Assembly: GCA_030673205.1 (NCBI GenBank)
Contig: DAOVJP010000075.1
Coordinates: 1-6,637, forward strand
Direction: 5' to 3'
Origin: Thermoplasmata archaeon
Lineage (GTDB): Archaea > Thermoplasmatota > Thermoplasmata > JAGHBH01
DNA: 6,637 bases
Below the pieces are notes generated by a model that saw only the letters and a program-made list of their open reading frames with translations, had not been told where the DNA came from and did not search any database. This document shows, piece by piece, positions 6,199 through 6,637 of the stretch. The translations under genes and the position numbers were made by a program. How positions within the stretch are numbered: the first letter of the stretch is position 1; each line of letters begins with the position of its first letter.

Positions 6199-6637
6199 AT
6201 GCCTCATCCAACCGGCTGCCCGATATGCGGAAAGGAACTGAAATACCTGGATCGTTCTGAGCCTATGGAATGCCACTACTGCAAGGAGCAGGGCGCATCA
6301 AACACCCGCTGCGTCTATGGTCATTTCATATGTGACAGCTGCCACAGCTCTTCTGCCAACGATATGATAGAGAAGTTCTGCATCACCACCACCCTCTGTG
6401 ACCCAATAGAGATAATGATGAAAATGATGAGGCATCCCAGCGTAAAGATGCACGGCCCCGAACACCATTTCCTGGTGCCCGCCGCCCTCTTGGCCGCATA
6501 TTACAATGTGGTAGGAGATGAGGAGGGAGGGAAAGGGGCTAGGGAGGAGAGTAAGCAGGGGGGCGGTATGAGTGGGGAGAGAGGGGGAGGTATAGGGGGG
6601 AGGGGGGGAGGCGGCGTGAGAGAGGAGAAGGACGGTG
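6199..6637 (+). CDS. DUF5714 domain protein, N-terminal part (runs off window)
   Basis: The first 146 codons are present and the frame is open at the window edge. Residues 1-106 match the DUF5714 pattern as I know it: CPIC (7-10), CHYC (25-28), Cys38, GHFICDSCHS (41-50), then HPSVKMHGPEHHFLVPAALLAAYYN (79-103; the first 20 are HPSVKMHGPEHHFLVPAALL). The paired CxxC motifs suggest bound zinc or an iron-sulfur cluster; no biochemical function is established to my knowledge. Such proteins are common in methanogens. From about residue 107 the sequence becomes a Gly/Glu/Arg/Lys low-complexity stretch encoded by G-rich DNA, where the family normally continues into its C-terminal half. The gene follows the MmgE/PrpD gene on the same strand after a 229-bp repeat-filled gap. 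The family call rests on motif recall rather than a search. Confidence 0.8.
   Translation, partial: MPHPTGCPICGKELKYLDRSEPMECHYCKEQGASNTRCVYGHFICDSCHSSSANDMIEKFCITTTLCDPIEIMMKMMRHPSVKMHGPEHHFLVPAALLAAYYNVVGDEEGGKGAREESKQGGGMSGERGGGIGGRGGGGVREEKDG
6525..6608 (+). other. G-run cluster with two potential G-quadruplexes
   Basis: The coding strand of the DUF5714 gene holds GGGAGGGAAAGGGGCTAGGG at 6525-6544 (four G-runs, loops of 1, 3 and 3). A second set of four runs lies at 6574-6608, with lengths 4, 5, 6 and 7 and loops of 5, 7 and 1. Both meet the usual G3+ N1-7 pattern. The G6-A-G7 stretch (6595-6608) is also a candidate for replication slippage or sequencing error. Confidence 0.6.

Overview
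The window looks like a piece of an archaeal chromosome, probably euryarchaeal. It encodes the archaeal/eukaryotic ribosomal protein S17e, has archaeal TATA-like boxes with strong GGAG-type Shine-Dalgarno (SD) sites, ends one gene at an oligo-T tract, and carries a DUF5714 protein of the kind common in methanogens. A Thermoplasmatota or Methanomassiliicoccales-like source is a guess from memory of where DUF5714 and this MmgE/PrpD subtype occur; nothing here proves it. There is no insertion sequence, CRISPR array, tRNA or rRNA.

Layout. (1) 1-1114: a promoter region with a perfect 16-bp palindrome, then a plus-strand M29-type metallo-aminopeptidase whose best start is GTG 116. (2) 1115-1225: a short convergent gap with a T6 tract. 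(3) 1226-3990: a minus-strand two-gene operon, tldD (HExxxH metalloprotease subunit) then tldE/pmbA (non-catalytic partner), with abutting reading frames. (4) 3991-4172: a divergent promoter region packed with GAAC/GTTC inverted repeats, probably lying in the leader of the S17e mRNA. (5) 4173-4380: rps17e and its oligo-T terminator. (6) 4381-4592: a regulatory region with a 32-bp-spaced direct repeat, a 15-bp tandem repeat, a TATA box and a strong SD. (7) 4593-5969: an MmgE/PrpD-family enzyme ending in TAG. (8) 5970-6198: a degenerate tandem-repeat region. (9) 6199-6637: the 5' part of a DUF5714 zinc-cluster-like protein that runs off the window and enters a G-rich, Gly/Glu/Arg low-complexity segment.

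How the genes might work together. TldD/TldE is a heterodimeric protease that cuts unfolded peptides in a closed cavity, and the M29 enzyme next to it trims N-terminal residues. The convergent pair could therefore form a peptide-turnover neighbourhood, but they are separate transcription units and the link is inference. S17e, MmgE/PrpD and DUF5714 are not obviously related in function. I see no clear new multi-gene system. The least explained material is in the intergenic regions: the hairpin series before rps17e, the paired repeats before the MmgE/PrpD gene, and the repeat array after it, where the downstream reading frame is broken only by TAG codons.
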